Assembly: GCA_030142905.1 (NCBI GenBank)
Contig: JASJOG010000029.1
Coordinates: 596,501-660,500, forward strand
Direction: 5' to 3'
From: Heliopora coerulea
Lineage: Eukaryota > Cnidaria > Anthozoa > Scleralcyonacea > Helioporidae
Length of the DNA: 64,000 nucleotides
Below, in pieces: positions 48,560 through 60,555 of the stretch. Each line of letters begins with the position of its first letter. The first letter of the stretch is position 1. The position numbers were made by a program, and so were the translations under genes. The notes under the pieces were generated by a model, which worked only from the letters and a program-made list of their open reading frames with translations, was not told where the DNA came from and did not search any database.

Positions 48560-49670
48560 TCAACATCGTGCATAACAAAATCCTTTACACGCGGTCACCG
48601 AAGCAAGAACAACTGCCCAGCACAAAGCCTTGATCCTTTTAGGAGCTCGAAGTTTTCTGCAGAAGTCTGCCATTTTACCTTCCTCACATGCACGAAGACA
48701 TTTCTGCAGATTGCAACTGGCACTGGCAAAGTTTGTCAAAACCAAACACAGGACGAGGACCACAAAAGCTTGCTTTAACTCCATAGCTATAAAAAAATGA
48801 AAATAGAGTAAATTGTACCCCAAACCCGCCCAAAGCTTTTGGGAAAATGTATAATTTCTATTAAGTTTACATAACTTTTGATCAATTTTCAAGACAACGT
48901 TACACTTCTTATTTACATATACATATTGTTTAATGTTTTATAGAAGTTCAAAAATTACTTGGGAAGGCTTGGCAAAACAAACAACTTATAATTTAGTAAG
49001 AAAATTATTATATGGTATAGGTTTACCACCGGGAACTAATGTTGTTTAATGCTTCCAGCTTACTAACGGAATAGTAGGCTTTGTCGTAAGATCAGAAATT
49101 TCTACATCAAACCACCCATCAGTCATGCGTACAATTACATGATTCAGGTACAGTCAGAAGCTGATTATGTGTTGAATTTCGGCTCGGTTTGAACAAAAAT
49201 ATCAGATTGGGCTCACGAAGAAAACCTTGAAAAATTGCCGTTCGATTTCCTGAAAAAAATTTCAGCTGTAGATGAACTTTTGAAATTTTAATTTGGGCCA
49301 TCAATTCGATTTAACCAGCCCCCTTTAGATATGCGACGTATATGATGAAATTTTTCCATGCAACAATCAATAACATTTGTAAGGTATAGAAGTGTATGGG
49401 CAAATACAAACTTAACGCTGTTGATAATTATGTTGATATTTTGGCGAAAAAGCAGCACAAGCAAGCCATAGGCAAACAGATAAACTCATTCGAAATTTAG
49501 ACTGCATTTGTAATGGCAGTACTAGTGTAGGTTTAACTCAGTTGCAGTTTGCAAAAAAAGAAAATGCTGGGAAAAATATATTAAAAACTTACCGCTGGCT
49601 TTTTAAATACTCAGCAACTTTGATGCACTATATTGTCGAACTCCAAAAACTCTGCCACTGTCTTCCTCCC
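48560..49670 (-). CDS. Secreted 8-cysteine peptide, copy A
   Basis: The coding sequence is 48784-48560 (74 residues). A leader exon (about 49670-49593) ends at the donor GTAAGT (49592-49587), and the acceptor TTTTTTTATAG precedes CTATGG at 48786. TATAAAA sits at 49703-49697. Residues 1-23 are a typical signal peptide (MELKQAF then a hydrophobic core). The mature part, about 51 residues, has eight cysteines at 24, 29, 33, 42, 55, 66, 70 and 74, with CX3C pairs near both ends, and a basic middle (RKLRAPKRIK). I do not recognise the family. Small secreted cysteine-rich peptides of cnidarians include antimicrobial, structural and toxin-like members, and the sequence does not decide between them. 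The frame is open upstream of the chosen Met, but that part lies in the intron. Confidence 0.85.
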
Positions 49671-49703
49671 AGCTGAAGCTGAACTGAATTGCACACTTTT
49701 ATA
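49593..49703 (-). promoter_or_regulatory. Promoter and leader exon of cysteine-rich peptide gene A
   Basis: TATAAAA at 49703-49697 is followed by about 100 bp ending at AGCG/GTAAGT. The arrangement and most bases are conserved in copy B. The transcription start near 49670 is inferred from TATA spacing. Confidence 0.7.
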
Positions 49704-50488
49704 ACTTCCCACGACTACCAAGTAGCAGATTTGTCATCTGATTTACTTCTGTTTTAAAAACAAGGAAGTGAATTAGTTCGAGGAATTGAAATTCCGTTAA
49801 TTGCTGGACGCATGCCCCACGTGGCCAACACCCCTCAAGCTTTTTCCGTTGTTTTCTTCGAAGAAAAACCTAAGGGTTGGTCAGGCAGCATCCCAATGCA
49901 GAGGCAAGAAACCTTCCTATTTCACCTTTCGAAATAGATGTAATTTTCATAACTAAGCCTCGTGGCGTCCTGCTTTGCATTTGGAAAATCACTGATGGAT
50001 AAAAATGGACAGCAATGGCTTTTGCAGGTTGAAGCGTAACTCATAAGGTCAGATGAAAATATTTGCGACAGGTAGTGTTGTTATTGTTTTACGAGTGATG
50101 AAACGGATGCCAATGTAGGAGGATGCCTTCAGATTGTGTCAGAGATCATCTTCCGTAAGCGACACATTACACAGCCATATGCCACTAACGGACAGTTTAA
50201 GCACCAGACGTTCTTGAATCAGAAACATCTGGAATAACTGATAAACAGGGATTCTTGGCTTCATTGACGGCAACCGCGTACTCTACGATCATAAGAATGT
50301 TTACTATAGACAAAGATGGCAACACACACCGACATATAAACAACACATAAACAATACCGACAAGGGGTAAGGTGATCGAGGGACAATGCGACTCAAAACT
50401 TTGTGTAAGAGCCTAGCCGACATTGAAGAAAGCATGAATATCCCAGAAATAAGTATATAACTAACATCGTAGGCTATGACTTAGCAAA

Positions 50489-50773
50489 TTACTTGAAAAC
50501 AACAAAACTACTGATAATTCCATCAAAACCAAATGTCCAAATCAATTCGCAAAAATCAAACATGCAAAATGAATAATCATGAATGAATTGATCTGTATGG
50601 TGATGGCAAACATCAAAAATCTCTTCATTTATTTTTGTTCGGATTTTGAGAAGCTGGATATCATTGATTGGTATGTCATCTGCATTTGTTATCACAAACT
50701 TCCGTTTTCTTCCAGCATGACAATATAGGTTCAATTGCTGTCCAATTGAGCAACTACGATTTTCCATTTTTTC
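50489..50773 (-). other. Unidentified exon-like frame
   Basis: A likely acceptor (TTTCAATTGTAG) precedes AAAAAATGG. The frame of 92 codons has Cys/His pairs (YCHAGRKRKF ... VCHHH) and no membrane segment or known motif. It resembles a zinc-binding module of a transposon-type protein, but I cannot name it. No second exon found. Confidence 0.25.
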
Positions 50774-51019
50774 TACAATTGAAACATGTTACACAATCAC
50801 ATGAAAATTAGAACAGAATCAAGGGTGAACAGCAAATTTGGGCTGATGTACGGTCAATCAGATTGATCAGGTCATCAGATGTTCCAAGTAAAAATTCAAC
50901 AGAAAATCTCACAAACACAACATGAGCAGAGAAACTCAAAGCATATCAATCAAACCATATTGGTCACATGACAATCATATCAACATTGCTGTTTATTCTG
51001 ATTTAATGATGGTTAAACA

Positions 51020-51684
51020 AAACTATACCATTTGACATATTGTCACTTGGTATGGAACTTTTGTAAAGCATCGGACAGTAGAAAGATTGAACGTTTGCAA
51101 GAACGTGCGTTGCGTGCGGTCTTCAATTCTAAATCCGAAAATTATGAACAGCTTCTGATTCGAGCTAAGCTACCTACACTTTATAACCGACGACTACAAG
51201 ATATAGTTATACTGATGTATAAAGTAAAAAACGGATTATTGACATGTAGTAGTGTTTCAGAATTGTTTCAAATCAAACATTCTGGATATAGTCTTAGAAA
51301 AAGTGATTTTGACATTCCTTGTTTCAGTACTATTAGATATGGTAAACATTCTTTGAGATATCAAGGGCCGCTTATGTGGTCAAAATTAAGTGCACATCTT
51401 AGAGAACTTCCTACTTTAGAATTATTTAGGACGAATATAAGAAAAATTGATTTGGCTAGTCAAATGCAGAATAATATAAACTGCTGCAATTTATGCAACT
51501 CATAATTTATAATTTATTTTTAAGTAATTTTAATGTGATAGTTTTAGGAAATGTATAATTTTTAGTGTAGGTGTCCCCAATTAGCTTATTTGTAGCTAAA
51601 TACATAGACACGGAAATAAAGGTTATTGTTATCATTATTATTATTATTATTATTATTATTAATATTATTATTATTATTATTATT
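51020..51684 (+). pseudogene. 5'-truncated LINE (non-LTR retrotransposon): C-terminal RT region, 3' UTR, ATT tail
   Basis: The frame to 51505 reads YCHLVWNFC...KIERLQERALRAVF...RRLQDIVILMYKVKNG...YGKHSLRYQGPLMWSKL, the conserved C-terminal region after the reverse transcriptase of CR1/jockey-type LINEs, ending in a normal stop. The 3' UTR includes GTGTCCCCAATTAGCTTATTTG...GACACGGAAATAAAGG and ends in an ATT microsatellite (about 51632-51684). Everything upstream of the RT palm is missing, as expected for incomplete reverse transcription. Confidence 0.86.
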
Positions 51685-52199
51685 ACTGTTCTAAAAAGGA
51701 TTTCATCGCTTATTTGTCTCCTCAGACAACACTCAGATTGACAAATCATTCATTATTTCTGACTGAATAGAGCATGGACATCAATTGGCTGGAAATCTGG
51801 AGGTGATGACCATTTGCCAGTCACAAATGTATTTTTGTTCAGTTCAAAGGCAGTTGTTCAAATAATTTTGAGCGAAAAAAAATTTTGAATTGGCACACAT
51901 TGATTTTTGGGGCTTTGAATTTCATCAAAAATTGAAAAATTTCATTTTTACCATTTTGACTACTTTTTCTTGACTTCTGGAGATAACCCAAAACAACTTT
52001 TTTACTTTTCTGCATTCATTTCAAAGCCATCTTTCAGAAAATGTATAGTTTGACATAGTTTATGCAAATAATATTGTGCTACAAAGGCTTTAAAATATAA
52101 AAAAAATTACTCATTTTTCGTCTTTGGTTCTTTTTGTCCTCCTGTAACACAGATGTAAAACACAGTGGCTTCTGTTTCACTGCTTTTTTGTTATGATTT

Positions 52200-52565
52200 T
52201 TATATGCCATTGATCATAAGAGAAGATGGAGTGGCTTTCATATCCCATTTAGGCTGTGGCAGCAGGTAGAAAACCGGGATTTTCACAAAAATGTCAATTA
52301 TTTGGAAATTTTCTTGAACTTCACCAAGGATTTTCAGAATTTCAAATGTGTCAGTGTCAACAGACTGTTTATTTTCAAACAGTGAAGATATTTTTGTTTG
52401 AAGAAAATTACTTCTCCAGGCATCCAATGTGGCATAATTCGGATGAGAGTCCTCCGTAAATCCAAAAAATTTGATTTTTTCCAAATTTTTAAAAAGACCG
52501 CAATTTTTAAAGGGGCGTAAAAAATTTTTGAAACAAGCTTTCTTCCTGAAATTTTCAGGATTCAC
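52200..52565 (-). other. Unidentified open frame
   Basis: 121 codons, Phe/Lys-rich, no motif recognised. Ends just outside duplication copy B. Likely non-coding or a decayed element. Confidence 0.15.
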
Positions 52566-53248
52566 TCCTCACATGGCAAAAATTTTAGTGAGATCTGAAG
52601 ACCTTCGGGACGGACCCTTGTTGAACCTGGCTGGAATGACCCTTCCGAGAACCTTTTATTGGAATCTACTGATCGATAACCCCGAGAAAACGACGCACCA
52701 TTTTCACAAACTATTGCAAGAACGTTGATGTTAAACGTGTTTTAATGACCTTTAAGTTAATTAACATTTTCAGCGACAATGGTAGTGTTCCAATTCCCTT
52801 GAGGTCTCTTCATTTATGTATTTGACTTCCAGATGCTACTTGGCAGTATTTGTGAGCAGATTCAAACGCTCACGCACATTCCAAGTATTCCGACATTTAT
52901 TGCGTTGACAAACCACCAGGCTTTTTTGCCGGTGAATAGACGACCAGGTAGTTTTGTCGTTCCCATCAGTGTTTACCAGCTACAGTGGTGGCGTGGCTCA
53001 CTGGCAGGTTTTCCGCTGGGCCGCAATAGTTTCTAGCTTGTGGGCTCCAAAGATTTATAGGCAGTAAGCCCTTATGGAAAGTGTTATGTCGGGTGCAAAA
53101 GCGACATAAACGTGACGTTTTGTGTAGGGTTATGAAAATACAAATATAAAACTCCTCTAGGCTCTGCAGGGGATCACTTTTAATCATTTGTATTTTTAAA
53201 TGCTCGTAGAACGTTAGTCAAGCTCGAATTATTTCAGATAAACGATTC

Positions 53249-53324
53249 CTGACCACCAGACGGGGATCAAACCCGCAACCTTCTGATGCCCAATGAGACG
53301 CTCTCACCATTGAGCTACCAGGAC
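53249..53324 (-). repeat. tRNA-like sequence (copy of 41769)
   Basis: The minus strand reads GTCCTGGTAGCTCAATGG...GGGTTTGATCCCCG. More compact than its partner at 41769 and with an intact GTAGCTCAATGG box A, but still not a convincing cloverleaf. Confidence 0.65.
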
Positions 53325-55038
53325 TCAGATAGCGAGATACGTAGGGTGCGAGTTCGACATATGTGTTGCCTATGTGGTAGCCACAATATGTTGATAATTC
53401 TATTGAAGAAGATTGATATCAGGAATATGTGAGCTTGGATGTGTACATCAATGTTCGTAGGACGTTCGTCAAGCTCAGCGAACGTCCTACGAACACTTAT
53501 GTATGCATCCAAGCTTCCACATTTCTGATATTATTTAGATTTCATTATTGACGCATGTCAGTATGGACGCATTTCATGATGTTAGTTGTTTCTTCTAACT
53601 TTTTTCCTTAATGAATTTAAGGTTTTAGCATCTACAATTCACATCGTATTTTTATTTGCAGCAGCTTTCCCTCATCTCACCTTATACCCCCAGCTAAAAT
53701 TGGGCCCTTGCCATATCGTTTCTCAGCCCCTGTTTGAGATCAACGCCACCACAGACCAACTATGATGATTTCTAACACAACATGTTACCAAAACAAATTT
53801 TGTCAAATATCGTTCACAAACGGCATGTTTCACGTAATGATTTTTCGTATTCATCAGTGGCACTAACTCTTTCCCGGCAGGATCAGTATTCTATAATAGT
53901 TTTACTCTGGCTAACTCAAGACGATTTTAGTCGTCAAGGGGAGATATCTTGCCGAGGAATCGTTAACAGCTATTTTAAGCCAGCAGAACTGCAACTCATT
54001 TATTTTAGCAATAACATAATGTAACATCCATCACGCAACTTGTCTTGTGATGATTAGACTCGTCATCCAATAAAACTAACATTCAAACCACTAATGTCCT
54101 TGGTTGTCTGACAGATGAGTTGCAAAAACCTTTGCTTCTGCTGCTACTTATGGTCTCTAACCTCCACACTAAGCAAGCCGCAAAACTCGCAGTAAAAGAA
54201 GTATTCACTGAAACGCTGCATTATTCGTCCAGTGAAGTTGTAACAGGAACTCAATCCATGATGCGGAACAATGGTTGGATAAATCCTTCCTGCAAAGAAA
54301 ATATTTCATTTTTTCAAAAAATCTGTGTTTCTTTTGGAGTATTTCTGCCAGGAAATACATTTAGGAGAATTTTCAAGGTAAAATCAGAGACACTCTCCCA
54401 CAAGGTTGCGCCAAGATTTCTTAAGGCTTCTTGCACAACTATCTAGAATCATGCAACCAATGGCAGATTCCCCTTATACATCAGCTGAATACAACTACCA
54501 GAGAATGCCTTTCAAAATATTGTTTGTTATGTTAATCTCAGCAATTGTCTTTCCATTCGCTTTGGGAATTCACAGTTTGCAGGAAAACGAAAAATCAGAA
54601 AGTGTTCTGGTAGTGGTATTCAGCTGACATAACAAGGGGAACCGCCCATTTGAAGGAGTTCACTTTCAAAGCTGCTTAGTCAGTACTACTTAATATTAAT
54701 ATTTTATAAGTGTCAAGATTTTCCTTCAATTTTCCAGGAAATGCAGTACCAGGTTTTCAGGAATTAGCTGATCATAACAGTAGTTTTCAGGAGTTACAAT
54801 ATTAGGGACATAAAAATAACACAGGCCATTCTGGGATTTCACAAAGTGTGCTAACCCTCCCAAAAATAAACATGCACTCTTAGGACTACATTTGAATTAT
54901 ATGCACAGTTAGCCCTGTCTGGCTAGTATAATTGGCTTAAGTTACAAAAAATGCTACAACCTCTCTTCATATTCACACAGCATCATATGGACACTGGTGT
55001 CTCAATTGAAGTACAAACAACTGCTACCACAAATAATA

Positions 55039-55515
55039 CAGTCGAACCTCGATTATCTGGACTTCTTGATTAACCATACTTTTTCTCTGATCCCAAATTT
55101 TTCATCAATATTAACAAGTCATAATGAAATTATCATTATTATTATTTTTTCTTTTTCTTTTCACAATCTAAGCATTGAAAAGTGTATTTGAAATGGGTTT
55201 GTTTTCCCTTAGAAGAGCGAGCGTACTAAGTATTCGCATGTATTGTAAGTGCAGTGCTATCAGCTGCATTCTGATTGGCTCAGTGTTGTTTTGTTGTAGA
55301 TAAATACTAGACATTGAAGTTTTAGATCAAAGTGAATAGTTATTGCATGAAGTTCATTTGTATGTTCTATGCTATTGCATGATTAAATTCCACTTTCCTG
55401 ATTTATTCAGTTTTATATTGCCTCATTAATATTCATGTATTCAATTATCCAGACTCTCGATTATTCAGACTATTTACCCTAGTCCCGCTGAGTCTGGATA
55501 ATCAAGGTTCAACTA
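55039..55515. mobile_element. pogo/Tigger-like MITE, TA target
   Basis: The ends CAGTCGAACCTCGATTATC and GATAATCAAGGTTCAACTA are inverted, flanked by TA on both sides (55037-55038 and 55516-55517). Copy A lacks it. The ends resemble those of pogo-type Tc1/mariner elements. No transposase. Confidence 0.82.
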
Positions 55516-57273
55516 TAATAACAATGCAATTGTTGGTGAAAATCTAACCCTTAGAAAATGTTTCCAAACCCGGGGTGGCATGGAAAAGGTTTGTATGTAC
55601 TATCTATACAGTATTTATGTTCAAATTAGTAATTTAAAAAAAAACAAAACAGTACAAATTTATAACCTTTGCTGATTAGCATCTCAATTCCTGCAGCTCA
55701 ATGTCTGGAGTATCCCATCTGACTAGCAGCCCTAGTTTGATCCCTGTTGACAGCTAAGAAACATTTTTGAGGATATGAGCTTAACAAACATTTCTGTATT
55801 GTCTGGCATAACTCCCAGCTTGCATATATATATGACATTGAATCATGCAATTCAAACATTAATGCCCAACATCTGTAACACTGACTATTTATGATCATAA
55901 TTGTTTTGTGTGGACATAATCTGAAAAACTAAAAGCCGTCAGTATAATATTAATAATTACTTACTGATCTTACATCATTGACAGAGGTAACATATTTGGA
56001 GTTTGACTATTGTAACAAAAATCAGTAATTAGAATTTACATTTTAGAGTTATTTTTTTCCACAAACTTGTCAATACAGTACATAATTTACATCTAATTTA
56101 AATTTCTCAGAGGTTATATTAAATATAAGTCAGCACCCCCATTCTATTTTTAATTAAATGCAGTTAGTTTCACTTTCAAAACTTAAATGTCCTTTAATAG
56201 TAATGATAGGATTACTGATTTTCTTTACATCCATAAACTAGCTTGAAAATCCAAGTACTACGAAGCATTATTTGACAGTTTTACAACATTAAAATGTCAA
56301 ATACTACCCAAAATATAATTTTACTGTAACATAACAATCTACTGCCCCTAAAACCAACTGACTGTTCCAGTGATGCATTGTTGATACCCTGTGATAACAG
56401 TGCATTGCCAGTTACACTTCTTCTGCGACCAATTTGTTAATAAGGCAATTAGATCCAATTCAATCTCCTTAGAACTCTTGTGCTTAAATATATGGAATTG
56501 ACTAAAAGGCACTTATGCTCTGTTATTCCATTTCTTTACAATATGTTGATTTTAAATCATTGACACTGAGGTTAATGAATCTGGAATTTAGACTTGAGTA
56601 ACATCAAATTTGGTGATCTGTTAGCAAATTTTAAACCTTCTGCAGATCCATTAGTTGGCACATTGTAATTTAACACACTTCAGAATAAAAGAGTGAAGAG
56701 TATTGATCACTGTAGTCCCCTCTGAACATTTGTTTTCCAAAATGAAGGATTTGACGAATTTTCACAAATCACACTCAAGCCATTGCATGTTAATTTAGAT
56801 TTTATCTGGGTAAATATATTAACCTTAAACCTTTTACATATAGCACTTTGGAAACGATTTTTATTTGAGAAGGAAAGCTGCATAGTGCAAGAATTTATTA
56901 GCTTTCATCTGAACAAACATGAAAATACATAACGCCTGTGGGGTTTTTTGCACAATCTCCCACTTCCTTTAGGGATTTCCAGCTGATCATTTATCACCCA
57001 TCCCATCTCGTGACATTAATCACACACACTACTATCAAGAAGCAATCCCACTCTCTCAAGTCTAATGCTAGAGATAACGTATACGCTGCAGTAAATCAAA
57101 CGTCTTCTTATTATAAATATAAATATATAATTTATCTTCTAATTATATGCATAACCTAACAATTGATTACCAACATGGCAGGTCTTACAAAGTCTATGAG
57201 ACAAATATCGAAAGCTAAGCATCGTTACAAGTCTCATTATCATTTACATGAAATAAGTGCACAAATCACATAC

Positions 57274-57491
57274 CATGTTTTCGTCAATGTAGCTGTCGTA
57301 GAAAGGAATAAAGAAATTAGGTACTGGATTAAAGAACCATAAAAGCAAAATCTCTCAAGCTGACAGAATTGCAAGTAAACAAAGATGTGTGCATACACAA
57401 GACCTTCGTAAAATAAGTTAAATAGCTCGGTTGCTAAATTGAAACAATACCTAACTTACTTGTTGACTTTGGTAAGTGAAACAGAGGCCAT
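57274..57491 (-). CDS. Second copy of CNDP2 exons 1 and 2
   Basis: Exon 1B is 57491-57460 (ATG, 32 nt, donor GTAAGT). Exon 2B is 57292-57274 (19 nt, acceptor ACGACAG, donor GTATGT). Both keep length, phase and splice sites of the exons at 45.5 and 45.3 kb and encode the same 17 residues; the two base differences are silent (TCG/TCA, ATC/ATT). Exon 3 was not duplicated, so these exons can only work by splicing 17 kb downstream to 39811, past cysteine-rich peptide gene A. They are either an alternative promoter/first-exon set or a relic. Confidence 0.85.
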
Positions 57492-58632
57492 TTTATTCAA
57501 ACACAGATAATCAATCCCACTTTTCAGTTGTTATTTCGGTTACTAAAGATTGCAGACTTCTACATCTAACTTGACCAGTGAATTCTTTCTCCTAGAGAAC
57601 GGATGTCGTATTGGATCATTGAACCAATCAAATTCGACCGTCAGTTAAATTTCCTGGAGTTCTGATTCTCAAAATGACCCAAACCAGTACTGATAAACTA
57701 CAACAAACTCACGAACAGGTATGACTAGATTTTAATCCTATTGACATTGTTTATACATACACACGGACAACCTCCAAATGGAAATTAAGGAAGAAAATAA
57801 TTTTTCGAGTCTAGCTGTTTTATTTAAGCCTTTCAATTTAGTGCGTATATGAAATGAATGGATGTATCGACTGATTCCGTGAACACGCCCCCCACTTATC
57901 AATACTTTTTCTCAGGTCACGCGAGTAAATACTGAGATAGTCGATTAGGAAGTATATTTGGAGGATACAGTCAAATATAAAATAACAAAATTAAAAAAGA
58001 CTATTAAAAAATGAAGAAAAACAGTATATTGACTGAAGCAAGTGATCCAGAACCATAAACTTCAAGCACAAAATAACTTAGAAAAATTAACGTCAATCTT
58101 GGGAAATTTGCTCCTAACTCAAATTTGAATGGAATGAATAATGTAAAATTTGATTAGCAAAATCTGGGATCCAAAAGGTTGATCAGCAATTGGACAACCC
58201 TACCTCGTCTTCTGTAAGCGGTAGTCAATTCCTGTTCAAAGAAGTGCCAAGGGGGGTGTTGGGGGGGGGGGTATGCTCCCCCTAAATCGCATTCTTGAAC
58301 TTTGAATTTTTGTGCTCAGGAAATTTACTCGTCTCATCCTTCCCAAGGACCTTAACGCACTTCCCGGCTGCTCGGCTTATCGCTCATTCTGCGTACAAGG
58401 CTTGCAAATTGTCGAACAAAGAGATTGGGTTCCAACGATATTCTTTTACTTAGAATGGATGCGATTGAGACCCCAGGCGGGAATCGGAGTCGAGTTACAA
58501 ATATTATTGCCCAGCAGACATTTTTTTGTTATCGTTTAACGCTGTAGCTTTAGCGTTATCGCACTGTGATGGCTTTACAGTATGAGCAAAATTGATGGTT
58601 ATTGACAACAATACACTTACAAGGTTATTTTT

Positions 58633-58845
58633 ATAAGAGAAAGCAAATTCCGAAAACCAAGGCCATCTTTCAACTTATGTTAGTTCACTTGGTCTGAAGA
58701 TGATTTTGCAATAAAACCGAAATATCACCATTTCACAGTTTTCATCTTTTGTTAACTTAAATCTTAAGTTGAAAGATGGCCTTGGGTTTCGGAATTTGCT
58801 TTCTCTTATATTTTTTGAAGTTGTCGGCTGGTCAAGGTTTTTAAG
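58633..58845. mobile_element. Foldback insertion with hammerhead-like core
   Basis: AAGAGAAAGCAAATTCCGAAA...CATCTTTCAACTTA at the left is mirrored by TAAGTTGAAAGATGG...TTTCGGAATTTGC at about 58768-58810. The centre has CTGAAGA (58694-58700), an A/T-rich stem, then GAAATATC. Absent from copy A. The right border is approximate. Confidence 0.65.
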
Positions 58846-59341
58846 GTCATTTTTGTTGACGCAAATTCCGCCAAAGGAACAGTCACATGTTAGTTGATAC
58901 AAATGTCTTTGTAATTTGTTGCTTATAGTTGCGTCTTTACTCCCTTCCTTCATCCCCTATATTTACATCGTGGGCACACCAATGTTTCTTATTAGAAAAT
59001 CGAAGTATATAATTGACCTTAATTTATTCTTGTATTTGATTTGATTTTAAAACATGTTTCGTTTTTCATTTTGCTTTGTTTTTGTCCTTAAATTATATAA
59101 TAACTTTGTGGAGTGGAAAAAAAGTCCCACGTTTTCATTGGAATTCCTTTCGATAAAAGCAATCTTCTCGTATTGATTTTCTTCAACTGTTGTTAATTAA
59201 TTTTGTGTTTATCACATTACTTGACTACTTCAAAGCAAAATCTCACGTTTGGAAAAGGTTTATCGCAAATTGGTTAATAAAATTTCAACTTAAAATATGT
59301 ATTACCCAAATTTAATATGAATTGCAATCTAAGTCTACTTA

Positions 59342-60212
59342 GACGTAAAATGAAGATGACAGCCCAGCTCAAAATTTGGAGATTAATTAGCTTAATACCT
59401 GGGTGCGCTGGCCAGGGACGAGACAACGAGAACTCGTTGTGGGCCCCTAGGGTTCATGGGCCTGTTAAAAAGTTGAAAATTGAAAAAAACTAAAATACAT
59501 AACGATCTATAAAACCAACCTCTAAAAGCGTTATGTACTAGCTAATTCATGATGTACTATAGCTACTATATTTAAAATTATATGCAGACAGTAGTGAGAT
59601 GAAGTGGCTTTTGTTTCCATAGCTCTGTAAGTAGATGGTTAATTCTCATGTGACAACGTAACAATACATCATAAATTGCTTTATTTTTCAAATCATGCAT
59701 GTCATGTGGCCAATAACGCACATAGGCATATACTATAGAGGGGACAAGTGATTGTCACAGCCTGTAGGTTATCATACACCCCTACTGCCTTCCATGGGCA
59801 TAGTGCCAGTCATTAGTCATTATAGTGCACATTGAAGATTATATTTTGGAAAACTGGAATAGCCATTCCGTATGACTCAAACTTGTAATAAAAATCTCAA
59901 TGTTAGGTGAAGTGTTTATTTTTCGCCACGTCAAATTTGGTCAAATATTGTCTCTCCCCAAGAAACATCTTGCTTTCGTGAATCTGCCCCTGGACCCCCT
60001 CACATTTTGCTTATTCGTTGGTTTTTTGAAGACCCAGCACGCCCCTGGCTTAATATTTGGATCTGTTAATTGTTTTGAAAATGTTGCGCGTCGACAACGA
60101 AATGTCAGTGAACTTCTATTAAACTTTATTCGTGTGTTTCTGTCGAATTCCTGAGCGTGATGAGATTACATCTCCAAATTTTTCAGTTGGGCTCTCATCT
60201 TCACTTTACGTC
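59342..60212. mobile_element. 871-bp TIR transposon, post-duplication insertion
   Basis: About 42-bp terminal inverted repeats begin GACGTAAAATGAAGATGA (left) and, on the complement of the right end, GACGTAAAGTGAAGATGA. TAAGTCTACTTA flanks both sides (59330-59341 and 60213-60224) and occurs once at the empty site in copy A (about 48139-48150). It encodes no recognisable transposase; a frame of 84 codons has no known motif. Superfamily unassigned. Confidence 0.9.
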
Positions 60213-60555
60213 TAAGTCTACTTAATTCTAAAGGTTGTACAAGTCTTCGCCGTATTCCTCAGCAGTAGCTCAAATTCAAACTTTCAGGGAATGGTGGGGG
60301 GAAAAGGTCTCAATTTTCTGACGGATTTACTTTAACTGGTGATTTCTGGAATACAACACTTGGGAAAAGAACACAATTTTTATTTTCTAATTTCCTAATC
60401 AGAAAAATAAGTTCATTTTCACTTGATTATTACTCAAAAATGTGTATATAATTTCTCATGACTTTAAGATATAGAAGCCTGATTTATTGATTACTGGATG
60501 CTTTATCAAAGTTATAACTGATGAACAAATTCTTTCCTGTCGTTACATTTCGTTT

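Larger units (their letters stand above)
41174..49975. repeat. Large direct duplication, copy A
   Basis: Collinear with copy B (52641-62227), with about nine in ten bases equal by eye. Left junction TTCCGAGAACCTTTT, right junction CGTCCTGCTT. It carries the tRNA-like/hairpin repeat (41.77-42.06 kb), CNDP2 exons 1-2 with upstream sequence, and the cysteine-rich peptide gene. The 45884-46842 element is present only here. Confidence 0.97.
49976..52640. other. Spacer between duplication copies
   Basis: Single-copy spacer holding a LINE 3' end (51.0-51.7 kb), two unidentified minus-strand open frames (50489-50773 and 52200-52565) and AT-rich sequence. No complete gene recognised. Confidence 0.7.

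Noticed and set aside
48785..48892. N-terminal extension of the cysteine-rich peptide A frame
   Set aside because: It lies upstream of a good acceptor (TTTTTTTATAG) and would precede the signal peptide; copy B has an unrelated extension.
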